This document shows positions 36,601 to 47,300 of a stretch of 64,000 nt of DNA, in pieces. Made by a program: the position numbers and the translations under genes. The DNA is taken from assembly GCF_003369915.1 (NCBI RefSeq), contig NC_046676.1, positions 22,054,001-22,118,000 on the forward strand. The letters are read 5' to 3'. Position 1 is the first letter of the stretch; every line of letters begins with the position of its first letter. The notes under the pieces are model-generated. The model had not been told where the DNA came from. It did not search any database and was given only the letters and a program-made list of their open reading frames with translations. Source of the DNA: Drosophila miranda. Lineage: Eukaryota; Arthropoda; Insecta; Diptera; Drosophilidae.

Positions 36601-37806
36601 TCGCACAAAAGGTCAAAGGGTCGCGGAAGTCGCAGCTCCCACAAGCCGCCCATATGGGATCGCCGCGAGTCGCGCGGCGGACGCAGGTCGTCGGGCGATC
36701 GTGCGGGGCGTGGCAAGCAGGCTGAAGACGGTGGCGACGGTGCCGGAGGCAAGCGTGGCAACCGCATCGAGGCAGAGCTACGGGCGGCCCGAAAACGCAT
36801 CGAGGAGCAGATCGCCAAGAAGAAGAAGCCCAAGGAGAACTTCGTGGACTTCTACACGGACAAGGATCGAGCGGCTGCCGTTAGCGCCGGGGCTTTCGAC
36901 ATCAAACAGAGTCTGCAGATCAAACAGAAGCAGGACCGCAACGAGGCGCTACTCATACCCGACGAGGCAGACATAAGCTCGGTCATAGCTCTGGGGCTCA
37001 AGGAGATCAAGAATGCCAATCCCGAGAATGCCATCCACTTCTTCTGCAAGGTCTTTCCTTGAAACATCCTCCCATTGACACTGCCACTCCCCATTCCTAT
37101 TTCTGGTTTTCCGTTTCTAATGGTCGGTCACTCTGTTTTTCAGGCTCTGGAGCTGAACAGCACGGACATCAATGCCTTGATATCGCGCAGTAAGTGCTAT
37201 CTGCTGCTGGGCGAAGCCTCCAAGGCACTGCAGGACGCGGAGACAGCCCTCGGAGAGGAGAAGAACAATATACGAGCCATCTACCAAAAGGCGGAGTCGC
37301 TCTACTACTTGGGCCAGTTCGAGCAGAGCCTCATGTTCTTCCACCGCGGACTACGCGCGCGCCCCGAGCTGGCATCCTTCCGACTGGGCGTGCAAAAGAC
37401 CCAAGAAGCCATCGAGAACACCATCGGCACCAAGCCGCGTGCACCTCCGTCCGCCCCAAAGAGCGGCAAGTCGCGCAAATCCGACGACAATCTGTCAAAG
37501 TCGCAGATGCTTAACAGTGCCCGTCCGCAGACGACGCGTCAGAAGCCCACTAAGGCGGACCTGGAGCGCCGCAATGCTCGGAAGCTCCTGGGAGAGCTAT
37601 GCGTGGACAAAGAGTATCTGGAGAAGCTGTTGCTACATCCGGACCTGGTACGCGCCGACACCAATACGGAGAACATATCCACGTTTGCCAAGGAGGCGGT
37701 CGAGTTCCTCCACAAACGACAAGAGTTCTGGCGACAGCAGCGGCAATGCACGGCTCTTCCCAACCACAAGAACCTGCCCAACGATGCGATGCCCAAGTGG
37801 TTCTAA
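33476..37806 (+). CDS. Ttc25: Ttc25/ODAD4-like TPR protein gene, copy 1, with two alternative first exons
   Basis: Homologue of TTC25/ODAD4, an axonemal protein needed to dock outer dynein arms on motile cilia. Exon 2 (37144-37806) can follow exon 1A (33476-33604) to give a 263-aa protein, or exon 1B (36490-37050) to give a 407-aa protein. Both joins are phase 0. Identification rests on the SRSKCYLLLGEASKALQDAE TPR core, the FFHRG-L-RP segment, and the block LLGELCVDKEYLEKLLLHPDL with a downstream FWRQQ, all characteristic of TTC25. The vertebrate protein continues with further TPRs; this one stops at MPKWF soon after FWRQQ, so it is a shortened form. A Helitron-like element and an extra exon 1B unit lie between exons 1A and 2. 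Confidence 0.82.
33754..34852 (+). mobile_element. ISY/ISX-type Helitron-like element (full copy 1), in Ttc25 intron
   Basis: About 1.1 kb, non-coding. It starts TATACCCGATACTCAAAATG, has a TGTC/CGTC-rich tract (about 33895-33938), several imperfect internal repeats of a 'CGCC-CACTTCCGCCCCCACAAAG' type, and a 3'-terminal hairpin (34811-34834, arms GAGTTGC/GCAACTC) before CTCGTT. I recognise it as the abundant obscura-group ISY/ISX family (established knowledge, recalled). It has no transposase. Near its end is the pyrimidine tract TCTGTCTCTCTCTTTGTC (34723-34740), GA-rich on the other strand. Confidence 0.8.
35074..35087 (+). promoter_or_regulatory. Variant X-box in type A unit c1
   Basis: GTTTGCCTGGCAAC. 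The fifth base is G, which breaks the RYYNYYN(1-3)RRNRAC consensus that type B units satisfy. The nearby TGTTGAC Fox site is kept. Confidence 0.5.
35193..35753 (+). pseudogene. Ttc25: Ttc25-like exon 1B, copy c1 (type A), followed by truncated exon 2
   Basis: 187 intact codons from ATG 35193 (MEMSSVLNN...) to NPENAIHFFCK. Type A, with DREGRAK where type B has DRAGRGK. The in-frame extension upstream begins with TTG, so 35193 is the first true ATG. After the 93-bp intron, only 14 codons of exon 2 remain (35847-35888) before Helitron sequence adds QNHR and a stop. It could still splice to the full exon 2 downstream, so 'pseudogene' means incomplete rather than proven dead. Confidence 0.7.
35889..36149 (+). 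mobile_element. 3' fragment of Helitron-like element carried by Ttc25 unit c2
   Basis: Starts at CAGAATCATAG, the internal junction point, and runs through the pyrimidine tract (36020-36037) and terminal hairpin to CTCGTT. It arose by tandem duplication, not by a new insertion. Confidence 0.85.
36343..36384 (+). promoter_or_regulatory. fd3F-type Fox site plus Rfx X-box upstream of exon 1B (c2)
   Basis: TGTTGAC at 36343-36349 (reverse complement GTCAACA fits RYMAAYA) lies 21 bp before GTTTCCCTGGCAAC at 36371-36384, a full match to the X-box consensus. Paired Rfx and fd3F sites mark motile-cilium genes in fly chordotonal neurons (established knowledge). The sites sit about 105 bp before the exon 1B start codon, as expected for a proximal ciliary promoter. 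Confidence 0.65.
36490..37050 (+). CDS. Ttc25: Ttc25-like exon 1B (c2, type B), adjacent to full exon 2
   Basis: 187 codons. The N-terminus is MEMSSVLNNILAVDKEQELL; the middle is a basic, Ser/Arg/Gly-rich segment (about residues 38-75), then an E/K-rich helical region (AELRAARKRIEEQIAKKKK), then ALGLKEIKNANPENAIHFFCK, the first TPR helix. The donor AAG|GTCTTT is weak; the intron is 93 nt, with one in-frame TGA, and ends CTGTTTTTCAG. If the intron is kept, the protein ends after VFP. Confidence 0.75.
37144..37806 (+). CDS. Ttc25: Ttc25-like exon 2 (full, copy 1)
   Basis: 220 codons plus stop. It completes the first TPR (ALELNSTDINALISRSKCYLL), adds a second (NNIRAIYQKAESLYYLGQFEQSLMFFHRGL), a basic Ser/Lys linker, and the TTC25-specific LLGELCVDKEYLEKLLL block. 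Ends NDAMPKWF with TAA 37804-37806. Confidence 0.88.
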   Translation, partial: ALELNSTDINALISRSKCYLLLGEASKALQDAETALGEEKNNIRAIYQKAESLYYLGQFEQSLMFFHRGLRARPELASFRLGVQKTQEAIENTIGTKPRAPPSAPKSGKSRKSDDNLSKSQMLNSARPQTTRQKPTKADLERRNARKLLGELCVDKEYLEKLLLHPDLVRADTNTENISTFAKEAVEFLHKRQEFWRQQRQCTALPNHKNLPNDAMPKWF

Positions 37807-38746
37807 TTGGACCGACAGGAATGGCCAGTGGAGTGTTAAGTTTTTGTTTCCATTTGCGTTGTGTTTGATTCGTGGACTGCAATAAACCGGAGCAAGATGT
37901 AAATTATATTGTACATAATTTATTTAATAGTATATTTGTATGCTTGCCATTCGATCGGGGATTAATCTTATGCGTAACTTCAACATTTGAACAGAGCAAT
38001 TGCAAACGCCCAATTTCTTTGATATTGTATTTCTTCATATATTGTACGAGTAGTCAAGTCGAACTCAAGTGCGATGGAAGGCCCATCCGCGATTGAAACT
38101 ATATATAATTAATCAACATGTTAGCCAACAGCAGCTTGCGAGTGAGGAATAAATAGGTACGGTATATCATCATTCAGATTGTATTGCGATCGTGGCCCGA
38201 CTGCTGCCTAACAATGGTACTCGTTTAATTTCATAAATTGACTAGTACGGCTATATAGTATATAGTTGATTTAAATGATAAGTTTATGCCGAGTAATTCC
38301 ACTTAAGTAGCTCAGGCTTTGTTCCTTGCGATCCTTGGCGTATTGGTGCACCGGGGTGAGTACGTCTGGCCAGCGGTAAACATGCATAAAAAGTGATATT
38401 CTCATCCAACAAAGGGCTAACATGCAACGTTCTACGGGTACGTAATTTAGTCTCGTTTAGTTTTGATTCTGGCTAGAGGCTATCGAAATAAGCAAATAAC
38501 TTAAGTAGGTAGTGTGCAGGATACGTGCGCAAACAGAGATTCATCTATGTAATGTTGTGTGGCTCCTTCGCTCTCTCTATACAAGTTTGTTAATATATTC
38601 GATTATATTTCGGTACGCGATTCCAACGTTAAATACAGAAATGCGGAATGTAAGATTGCGAGCTGTGGGGTAAAAATAACACTGATTAGAGGATCAGGGA
38701 GAATAAGGACTACCAGTTTCGTACTCACCCCATGGGCCTATTCCGC
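37807..38746. other. Convergent 3' region between Ttc25-like gene and truncated Synj end
   Basis: AT-rich, no gene seen. In the second block the equivalent stretch (52218-53157) is shared by the 3' UTRs of Ttc25 (+) and Synj (-). Confidence 0.6.
37881..37886 (+). terminator. Polyadenylation signal of Ttc25-like gene, copy 1
   Basis: AATAAA 75 bp after the stop codon, followed by a GT/T-rich stretch. Confidence 0.65.
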
Positions 38747-38932
38747 CTAGTTGTTAGTGGGTCGCGTTGGCAGCGGCGGTGCATTGCCGCTTCTATTTGG
38801 TATCGGTGGCGGACCACGACCTCGATTCGGGAGCGGTGACGGGGGACCCATCGGTGCTCCAGCTGCTCCAGCCTGGCGTCGAGGGCTGTCCACAGGGCCG
38901 CCGCCAATGACTGGAGGCGGTCCAGCCGGGGG
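38747..38932 (-). pseudogene. Synj: Truncated 3' end of Synj coding region
   Basis: Encodes the last ~62 residues of synaptojanin (proline-rich, ending PLPTRPTNN, stop at 38747-38749 on the minus strand). It then breaks at 38932-38934 into the Sdc intron with a 2-bp TG overlap. It has no upstream Synj exons or promoter, so it cannot make Synj. It marks the right end of block copy 1. Confidence 0.93.
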
Positions 38933-39149
38933 TGAAACAGATATACTAGACACTCGTTCCGATCGGAATCGGAGTACCCACCAGCAACAACAGCAACAAG
39001 AACAACCACTCTATATCTCTCACTAACACACACTCTCTGTTTCGTATTATTTTGCTTGCACGTCATGGGCATACTCGTAAATGGATATACATAATCGCCG
39101 GAATCGACTCTCAATCTCATCTCTCTGTCTGCTCTATTTCTTGGCACAG

Positions 39150-39314
39150 CGGGAGGCGGCAGCAACGTGCACGAGTTGGACCCGAATACGAACGTGAACA
39201 GCCAGCCCTCCGACACGAAGCCCGTCGACCACAGGCCCAACGGCAACGAGGTGGTCATCATGAGCGAGGACGATCGCACGTCGAGCTTCTTCTCGCAGCC
39301 GGGAATACTGGCGG
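39150..39314 (+). pseudogene. Sdc: Orphan duplicate of Sdc stalk exon
   Basis: Same exon as 28449-28613 with both splice sites kept. Upstream coding exons and a promoter are absent from this block, so it can only be used by read-through splicing from the main Sdc gene 13 kb upstream. Confidence 0.85.
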
Positions 39315-39389
39315 GTAAGAGTCCATACATAGTCTCCGTCCAACCAACAATCGTTCACCATATCTCTTCTCTCTGCTCTGTGTCCTTAG

Positions 39390-39562
39390 CTGTCATTGGC
39401 GGTGCCGTGGTTGGCCTGCTCTGCGCCATTCTCGTGGTGATGTTCATCGTATACCGCATGCGGAAAAAGGACGAAGGCTCCTATGCCCTGGACGAGCCGA
39501 AACGCTCGCCGGCCAACAATTCCTATGCGAAAAATGCGAACAATCGCGAGTTCTACGCCTGA
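39390..39562 (+). pseudogene. Sdc: Orphan duplicate of Sdc transmembrane/cytoplasmic exon
   Basis: Intact transmembrane and EFYA-ending tail coding sequence; the protein is unchanged from copy 1. Not a complete gene. Confidence 0.85.
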
Positions 39563-39751
39563 GATAATGGCACATCGCGCAGGTATTAAATGAGCCGCGA
39601 GTGAGGATCCAGCCGGATGGAGATCCATCTGGAACGGGATCTGGATCTAAACGGAGGGGAGATGACGGCTCATCTCAATACACTGTGCGGAGTGCAAAGT
39701 GCGGACGGAGCAGCGCCATCAGCAGCCATCTGCCACAATGAATAATCATCT

Positions 39752-39782
<31 letters not shown>

Positions 39783-41740
39783 AAACAGCAACAAAACTAA
39801 CACAAATTCAATGGAAATCGAAGGCATCGTTGGGTCACACACAACTTTTCGTTGAGGGGTAAACGCAAAAAAAAAATGCATAAATTCGAGAGGAAAATAA
39901 ATTCAGAACTTACCTGTAAGCTAATGCCGGACGGATAACGGAGGAGGGCGACTTTTCTAATTAAGTACATTTTAAGCGACGAAAACAAAAGGAACCCAAT
40001 ATCAAATATGAATGGAAACGCACGCAAATCGTGCGAAGTCTAATATATAATTAATATATATTATATGCATAGTGAAACCAATATAAGGGCGGGAAAAATT
40101 AAGCGAATTAATTATGAATTACGAGTATGTAGAGCAAAGACCGGAGGAGAGCGAGAAATAATACCTATTATACCACACCACACCCACGACACAGGCGCAT
40201 CCGACTTCATGGATGGACAGTTCTGTGGATGGAGACAGATACAGACATACACACATTTATGAATATACGAGTATATGTTAGCTGAATAATGGAAGCGAAT
40301 TGGATATATCACGATATAGTATACCCAAACTCGAAAGAGCAGAGCCGATGTTCGTTTGCGCCATCGATTCACACCACGAAAAACAGAATGAAATATAATC
40401 CGTTGGGAATAATTATACAAATTGCGAATTGGACGGCATGAAAAAATGTTTTTAAGTTATACATAAGCAAAACTATGTAATTATTAGTGTAATTCCTAAA
40501 AAAAAAAAAAAACGATAAACAGAACACAAGGAAAAATGCAAAAAAAAAAAAAACAAAAACTAAAATAGAAAAACGAAAAACACTAAATGAAGCAAAAAAC
40601 AGAATACGAACACTCTCTGAACCTTCCTGGCAACTATAGAAACTGAAAAGTAAAGAAATTCAGAGAACTATTTCTACTTTTTTCTAGAAAACACACAAAA
40701 ACATGAATATTTATTGAAATTGAGAATGAAATTGAGACCATTATATGTCTAGAAAGCGATTGCACATTAATTTAGAACTCCATATGGGTTTGAGAGCTAT
40801 TCGGCCAGTTCTTCGCTCGACTCCACTGCTTCTTCCATGGCTAAGAATCAAAATCGGATTACGCATTGATTATTGTGCATTTATTTAGTTTTTACGTTCG
40901 CTGTCAATGACAAATTTTTTAGTTGTGCGAAGTACGAAACACAACGCAAGCCAAGCCAATCCAATCCAATCCAATCCAATACCCCAAGCAATAGTAAAAA
41001 TTACTTGTTAAGTTTACAATTGAAATGAAACGCAATCCAGAAGGAAATGTTAACGACTCAGCCCTCAAATTAGCTGCAATACTTGTTTAATTGTTAGTCA
41101 ACCCATATTCTCTTCAGCTCTCATGCCATATTTTCATTGCGAAAAGAAGTTATAAGAACGAAAAATACTAATACATAATACATATATATATACAAGTATA
41201 TATAATTAGCAACATAAATCAATTGTGTGTGTGTAATTGTGTGTAATGCATAAATAATTAATTAAACATAAACATACATACTACTACTGCGACAACAGAG
41301 CGTGCACCAAAGGGGGAGGGAAGCTCTCGAAGAACATCATCATCGGTATCGGTATACGCATACAGCATACAGCATACAGCATGTACGTGCATATGTATGT
41401 GTATGTACTCGTACTTCCCCCAAAACCTAAGCCCAACTGAAACTCACACAAAAAAGAGAACAACAGCCACAGGAACAGCAGCAACAACAGCGACAACAAG
41501 AACTAAACCTTTTTCTGACTACAACTTTTTCTACACTGTATAAAACGCAACTGCAACTCTTTTGATATGTACAAGTACTATGTTTGTCCTTCTCGACCCA
41601 TAGTACCTTTTTGTCAAATTTTACATCAAGTTTTTTTTTGCTACTTTATAAGCGTTTAGTTTGTTAGTTTTTTAAATGCGCTGAATGTACTGAGAAATTG
41701 GTTTTGATTTGCTAAATAAACTGGTATAAAACTAATTTAA
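39563..41740 (+). other. Duplicate of Sdc 3' UTR region
   Basis: Matches 28862-31040 apart from a few substitutions, poly(A)-length changes and a 4-bp deletion. AATAAA is at 41715-41720. No other content seen. Confidence 0.7.
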
Positions 41741-42090
41741 ACAAAACGAAATATACTCTACTATTTGTGTGCTACGGCAAATAAAAGAATGGAAGGGCAA
41801 TGTTGCACATTTATTCTCTGCTAAGAATTCTATATAAATTAGGCAGGGAAGACAAGACTAACTTGCGAACAATTTAGATTACTCATACGAAAACATCATA
41901 ATATTTGTTTCAGCTGAGAACTCCTTGTAAATTGTTAATCATAGTGAACGTTCAGAAATAAGTCGGGAATTGTTCATTGTGCTCAGTCACAAAAAATCAG
42001 TTCTAAAAATTGAGCTAAATTTCAAATTTATTTATTGTTTTGGAAAATAATACTTTTCTCATTTTTTCGAATTAAAATTTCTAGTTTAAA

Positions 42091-42735
42091 ATGTGTTTGA
42101 TTTGCAATTGTGGGTCTTTCGATTGTTATCCTGATAGAATATGGTGCATTTTCTTTGGAGTATGGAACGTAGCCACTGGTTTACTTATATTAATATCAAC
42201 AATCTTCAGTTTAGACAATGAATTGAAAAAACCTGTAATACAAGGTAAAAGCTATAATGATGGGTGGGGTGAGTAATGGCTAATAAATGCGGAGTGAGCG
42301 AGAAAGAGTAAGCCGATTGGATCGGAAATTTGTCTATTTACATACAGATACTAGTAAGGGTAGAAGCACTTTACTAGTTATCGCGAATATTTTATATCTT
42401 ATATTTACCATATTGCACATATTCTCTGGGATATTCATACTTTTGGGATTGTTCTTGGTAAGTTCAAATCCTACAGTCCAAAGTTCATCGGATTCTCAGT
42501 ATTCCCCTTGATATATCATTGGTTTTACTTCGCAGCAATCAAAAACTTGGTTCCGTATAGGGAAATCTATGAGCCATATTCTGCCATGGGCTTCGGTTAT
42601 AACGATAATATTGCCAAGTAAGTGTCACATTGTCATTGGATCAGGCGGATATATATTGATACCCTGTTTCTGTTGGTTTCAGTTGTGCATCTCATATGTT
42701 TATTCAGGGTGTGCAGGTATTACAAAGGGATGTGA
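42091..42735 (+). CDS. Small multi-pass membrane protein, copy 2
   Basis: Exons 42091-42268, 42348-42457, 42536-42617 and 42683-42735. I saw no change in coding bases or splice sites compared with copy 1, while flanking DNA has several differences. This block has its own upstream sequence, so both copies may be expressed. Confidence 0.68.
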
Positions 42736-44174
42736 TGCAATTTTGGAAGTGCGCGTGTGCGAATTTATTTTATTTTTCCCTGCCCACCGTCTTAGTTCCG
42801 ACATAAGAAACGGAATCGTTCACGTCGCCCTTACAAAAGTCGATCTCATGTAGATATGTTGATCTAATAAACTAAAAATTCAATATTATTCATTGCTTCA
42901 AGAATGAGCCGTTCATTCTTGATTGGATTCCATTCAACAGGTGAGGTCTGATCTACGTTTGCATGGGCCATCAATCAGGTCATCAATTGATGCGATTATC
43001 ATCATAAGAATTGGAGTTGTCGTAAACGCAAATCGGTATTAAGGACAAACCGACATACCCCCTGCCCATTCCGGCGACATCCACAAGGATAACTTCGGGG
43101 CAACTTGAACAAATGCAAATATCATAATTTCTAACGTCATGTCTGCAACGTCGTAACCGGAACGGCAATCAGTCAGTTCGGGGCAGGGGCTGGTTTTGGG
43201 GATAGGCCACAAAATGTCTCGGGCATTAAGGCATTCTCGTCATCATTGGGGGGCGGGGAAATGAAATTGTTTTGCCACGCCACCGCGAAGGTTGCTGCCA
43301 CAGTCAAAATGAGGCAGGAGCACGCAAGACCCGACTCGACCTGCTCCGACATCAGACTTATTTATTTACTCTAAAAACCATACAAGAAAATTAATGGCAA
43401 TTTGCTTGGTTTCATAAATATGTCGAAATGAATGTTCTTAACAAGTGAATGCCGTGGCAGCAGCAAAGACAGAGACAGTGGCAGACAGTAGCTCAGGGAT
43501 AGAGCCCTTCCAAAATCTGTTTCGTCTAGCCCCATTCTCTGCCACCCCCCACACACACCCCCCCCCTCCCTGCTGCATATTGATTGCCCAGGTCGAGGCT
43601 TCGGCTTTGTGGCCCCGCTCTTATCAGCTTGCTTCTAATTGGGTTTGTTCCGGCAGCCGCCCCCTTTCAAAACTCATTTGGCGTTTTGCTGCACGACTCC
43701 GACTGTGCGTGACTTTGTCTCGAACTGGTTAAAGCTATTCGCGGATCGAGCTTTAATTTCAATCAAGTGCAATTAATTAATCCGTTCGCTGCTCCGACCC
43801 TCTTGCCCCTAGAGCACGGGTTTCCTGAGATATTAATAATGTAACTTTATTGAAGTTTATTGCGGGTTGTCAGCGCATGCAAACTAACATACAGACCAAA
43901 GAAGAGCCCAAAGGCTGCCATAACTATCAGCAACAGGGGGAAGGTGGTGAAGGAGCAAGAGGAGCCGTAGGAGTCGGGCCATAGACAAGCCACAGGCCAA
44001 GTAAATATGAGGCGAAGGTGAAACAACTCAGTTTGCCAGCAACGAGTGCTGCGAACGGACGTCCGCCGGATAGGACCGGCCTGCTGAACCGAGTACTACC
44101 TTAAAAGTCTGCGACTGGGTCTCGCGTCCAAGGAGTTACCATTTAGCCATCAGGATTACACGTAACATAGCAGA
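42736..44174 (+). other. Intergenic region, duplicate of 32036-33475
   Basis: No supported gene; small differences from copy 1, such as one fewer C in the C-tract near 43560. Confidence 0.5.
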
Positions 44175-44303
44175 ATGCCGCGGAAGAAGCAGAAGGTGGA
44201 CACTATCGAGGAGATCGAGACCACCATCAAGCTGCTCTGTGATCAGTCCAATAACCACATGAAAGTTCGCGAATATGATAAGGCTTTGTTCGGCTACAAT
44301 CAG
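44175..44303 (+). CDS. Ttc25: Ttc25-like exon 1A (copy 2)
   Basis: Same 43 codons as copy 1 and the same CAG|GTGAGT donor. Confidence 0.76.
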
Positions 44304-47300
44304 GTGAGTCTTTAGAGAGTCAGGTCCTATTAAAGATCCAAAAATTAAGAACTTACAGTGCATACAGAATTCAGAATTTACAGTACACCGATACCGTCGA
44401 AAAATTAAATATAATAATACATAGGAACGTTGGCCGGTGTATAATTAATTTTTATACCCGATACTCAAAATGAGTATTGGGGTATATTAGATTTGTGGTA
44501 AAAGTGGATGTGTGTAATGTCCAGAAGGAATCGTTTCCGACCCCATAAAGTATATATATTCTTGATCAGCATCAATAGCCGAGTCGATTGAGCCCTGTCT
44601 GTCTGTCCGTCTGTCCGTCCGTCCGTCTGTCCGTCCCCTTCAGCGCCTAGTGCTCAAAGACTATAAGAGCTAGAGCAACGATGTTTTGGATCCAGACTTC
44701 TGTGATATGTCACTGCTAAAAAAATATTTCAAAACTTCGCCCCGCCCACTTCCGCCCCCACAAAGAACGAAAATCTGTGGCATCCACATTTTTAAAGATA
44801 CGATAAAACCAAAAACGCAGAATCGTAGTGGATGACTATGTGTTCTAGAGTGTAAAATCTCAACCAGATCGTTTAATTATCATAGCCAGAATCAAGAAAA
44901 CAATTTCATTCTTTCTCGCTCTGTCTCTCTCTAACAGACAGGTTTCATGGTCGGTTTTGCCAATTGCAAAATATGAGTTCAAGGATCTTAGAACCTATAA
45001 GAGCCAGAGCAACCAAATTTGGTATCCACACTCCTGTGATATCGGACCTTGACCGTTTCGTGTCCAAATTTCGCCACACCCCCTTCCGCCCCCGCAAAGG
45101 ACGAAAATCTGGGGCATCCTCAAATCTCAGAGACTATTAAGGCTAGAGTAACCAAATTTGGTATCCGCACTTCTGTTAGATCTCACTATAAAACGTATAT
45201 CTCAGAACTTCGCCCCACCCCCTTCCGCCCCCACAAAGGACGAAAATATGTTGCATCCACAATATTGCACATTCGAGAAAACTAAAAACGCAGAATCATA
45301 GATAATGACCATATCTATCAGATGGCTGAATCTGGATCAGATCGGATCATTTTTGTAGCCAAAAGCAAGAAATCAATTTGCAGTGGCCACGCAGCGCCCG
45401 ACGACAAGCTCAGACTGATTTTCTGTCTCTCTCTTTGTCGTGTCGTGGTTAATATTAGCGGCGTCTGCCGGAGGAGAGCCATACTGCCTAAGTATCGGGT
45501 ATAAATGTAGAGTTGCGGTCTCCGCAGCAACTCACAACATTCCCCCTCGTTAATTTATAATTTCATTGAGGCAGTATATTCTTTTTATAAGATTGGCGTA
45601 GTTTTAAAAGTGTAGTTTTTAATATATTTAAAAAAAGGGCATTTCTACATGACACGACACACACCTTATACACAGCATCGAGCGCCACCTGCCGACACTC
45701 AAAGCTTTTCAAAAGCTGTTCCTTGATTGTTATTTGGTATCGATTGTTGACCCATCAAAGGCGCCAGTTTCCGTTTCCCTGGCAACAGTTCAACGGGCGA
45801 ATCAATTACCGTTTGTTTGGCGCTGTCATAGGAAGGTGTCAGATTTTCACACCAACTTTTGGCCCTGATTGTAACTACTGGGAGAAGCTCTATGGAAATG
45901 TCGAGCGTGCTGAACAACATCCTCGCCGTGGACAAGGAGCAGGAGCTTCTGCAGAGCTTCATCCGGACGGGCGCCAATGCAGACGAGGAGTCCTTGGACG
46001 AGTCGCACAAAAGGTCAAAGGGTCGCGGAAGTCGCAGCTCCCACAAGCCGCCCATATGGGATCGCCGCGAGTCGCGCGGCGGACGCAGGTCGTCGGGCGA
46101 TCGTGCGGGGCGTGGCAAGCAGGCTGAAGACGGTGGCGACGGTGCCGGAGGCAAGCGCGGCAACCGCATCGAGGCAGAGCTACGGGCGGCCCGAAAACGC
46201 ATCGAGGAGCAGATCGCCAAGAAGAAGAAGCCCAAGGAGAACTTCGTGGACTTCTACACGGACAAGGATCGAGCGGCTGCCGTTAGCGCCGGGGCTTTCG
46301 ACATCAAACAGAGTCTGCAGATCAAACAGAAGCAGGACCGCAACGAGGCGCTACTCATACCCGACGAGGCAGACATAAGCTCGGTCATAGCTCTGGGGCT
46401 CAAGGAGATCAAGAATGCCAATCCCGAGAATGCCATCCACTTCTTCTGCAAGGTCTTTCCTTGCAACATCCTCCCATTGACACTGCCACTCCGCATTCCT
46501 ATTTCTGGTTTTCCGTTTCTAATGGTCGGTCCCTCTGTTTTTCAGGCTCTGGAGCTGAACAGCACGGACATCAATGCCTTGATATCGCAGAATCATAGAT
46601 AATGACCATATCTATCAGATGGCTGAATCTGGATCAGATCGGATCATTTTTGTAGCCAAAAGCAAGAAATCAATTTGCAGTGGCCACGCAGCGCCCGACG
46701 ACAAGCTCAGACTGATTTTCTGTCTCTCTCTTTGTCGTGTCGTGGTTAATATTAACGGCGTCTGCCGGAGGAGAGCCATACTGACTAAGTATCGGGTATA
46801 ACCGTAGAGTTGCGGTGTCCGCAGCAACTCACAACGTTCCCCCTCGTTAATTTATAATTTCATTGATTATACCCGATACTCAAAATGAGTATTGGGGTAT
46901 ATTAGATTTGTGGTAAAAGTGGATGTGTGTAACGTCCAGAAGGAATCGTTTCCGACCCCATAAAGTATATATATTCTTGATCAGCATCAATAGCCGAGTC
47001 GATTGAGCCCTGTCTGTCTGTCCGTCTGTCCGTACGTCCGTCTGTCCGTCCCCTTCAGCGCCTAGTGCTCAAAGACTATAAGAGCTAGAGCAACGATGTT
47101 TTGGATCCAGACTTCTGTGATATGTCACTGCTACAAAAATATTTCAAAACTTCGCCCCGCCCACTTCCGCCCCCACAAAGGACGAAAATCTGTGGCATCC
47201 ACATTTTTAAAGATACGATAAAACCAAAAACAAAGAATCGTAGAAAATGACTATATGTTCTAGAGTGTAAAATCTCAACCAGATCGTATAATTATTATAG

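Larger units (their letters stand above)
28232..38932. repeat. 10.7-kb segmental duplication, copy 1
   Basis: This block runs from inside the last long Sdc intron to inside the Synj coding region and is repeated directly downstream. Spot comparison shows only scattered single-base changes and small indels, for example a 4-bp deletion at the second copy of the 30040 site. That is roughly a few differences per kilobase over most of the length, so the duplication is recent. It carries two Ttc25 exon 1B units. Confidence 0.95.
45291..46587 (+). repeat. 1297-bp Ttc25 unit, copy c3 (type B)
   Basis: Same structure and same CGC microhomology junction at its right end as c1. Carries a consensus X-box (45773-45786) and Fox site (45745-45751). 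Confidence 0.95.

Noticed and set aside
38747..38932. A second functional Synj gene
   Set aside because: Only the last ~62 codons are present and the break leads into Sdc intron sequence.
39150..39562. A second complete syndecan gene
   Set aside because: Only the last two exons are present; signal peptide, glycosaminoglycan exons and promoter are missing from the block.
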